DNA of 5,999 nt from JACXVD01 sp047975785 (GTDB taxonomy: Bacteria > Pseudomonadota > Alphaproteobacteria > Sphingomonadales > Sphingomonadaceae). Of this stretch, positions 5,899-5,999 are shown one piece after another (position 1 is the first letter of the stretch; each line of letters starts with the position of its first letter). The notes under the pieces were generated by a model. The model saw only the letters and a list, made by a program, of their open reading frames with translations. It was not told where the DNA came from and ran no database searches. The position numbers were made by a program, and so were the translations under genes. The stretch spans positions 1 to 5,999 of the forward strand of contig JBKEEC010000276.1 in assembly GCA_047975785.1 (NCBI GenBank), read 5' to 3'.

Positions 5899-5999
5899 TC
5901 AGTAATAATCCACCCGCACATTGAATGTGCCGGAATACACGCCCGGCTGCTGATCCGCGCCTACATTCAGACGGCCACCCAGACGAAACTCAAACGCAC
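5899..5999 (-). CDS. DUF4402 domain-containing protein, last 32 residues (truncated by window edge)
   Basis: The minus strand is open from the right edge to a TGA at 5901-5899 and codes for 32 residues beginning AFEFRLGGRLNVG and ending GVYSGTFNVRVDYY. The sequence LGGRLNVGADQQPGVYSGTF followed by alternating hydrophobic residues is the usual C-terminal end of DUF4402 proteins: secreted, probably beta-sandwich proteins of unknown function that are frequent in sphingomonads. The start, signal peptide and most of the domain lie outside the window. It is in the same direction as the citE-like gene but 166 bp away with two inverted repeats between, so it is probably a separate unit. The identification rests on a short segment. 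Confidence 0.72.
   Translation of the reverse strand, partial: AFEFRLGGRLNVGADQQPGVYSGTFNVRVDYY

Overview
The window looks like a piece of an alphaproteobacterial chromosome, most likely from the Sphingomonadales. The reasons are moderately high GC (33 of 60 in one line I counted), a TonB C-terminal domain of the type common in that order, and the end of a DUF4402 secreted protein at the right edge. This placement rests on recalled family resemblance; no search was run.

Left to right: (1) the 3' two thirds of a TetR-family regulator on the + strand, running in from the left edge and stopping at 368; (2) a short convergent intergenic stretch holding a 16-bp tandem repeat; (3) on the minus strand, read from right to left, the last 32 codons of a DUF4402-type protein (5999-5899), a CitE-like HpcH/HpaI-fold lyase or thioesterase (5732-4860), a thiolase (fadA-like, 4704-3496), a crotonase/3-hydroxyacyl-CoA dehydrogenase fusion (fadB-like, 3456-1264) and a TonB-family protein (1188-442). 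No tRNA, rRNA, CRISPR array, insertion sequence or phage gene was seen.

The centre is a two-gene beta-oxidation module. The fusion protein would hydrate 2-enoyl-CoA and oxidise the resulting 3-hydroxyacyl-CoA. The thiolase would cleave the 3-ketoacyl-CoA to acetyl-CoA and a shortened acyl-CoA. The two genes are 39 bp apart, in the same direction, and both keep all the catalytic residues I could check. As recalled, both resemble the actinobacterial/mitochondrial-style trifunctional enzyme (mycobacterial FadA/FadB) more than E. coli FadA/FadB. The CitE-like gene upstream acts on CoA thioesters of the malyl type and may feed or drain the acetyl-CoA/glyoxylate pool. A 155-bp gap with a possible promoter separates it from fadA. 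TonB has no exbB or exbD here, and its link to the fatty-acid genes may be only positional.

The window is mostly ordinary metabolism. I found no convincing new system. The points most worth a second look are the paired inverted repeats in front of the citE-like gene, the tandem repeat over the TetR stop codon, a possible leaderless start of tonB, and the edge-truncated DUF4402 gene, which is easy to miss because no start codon lies in the window.
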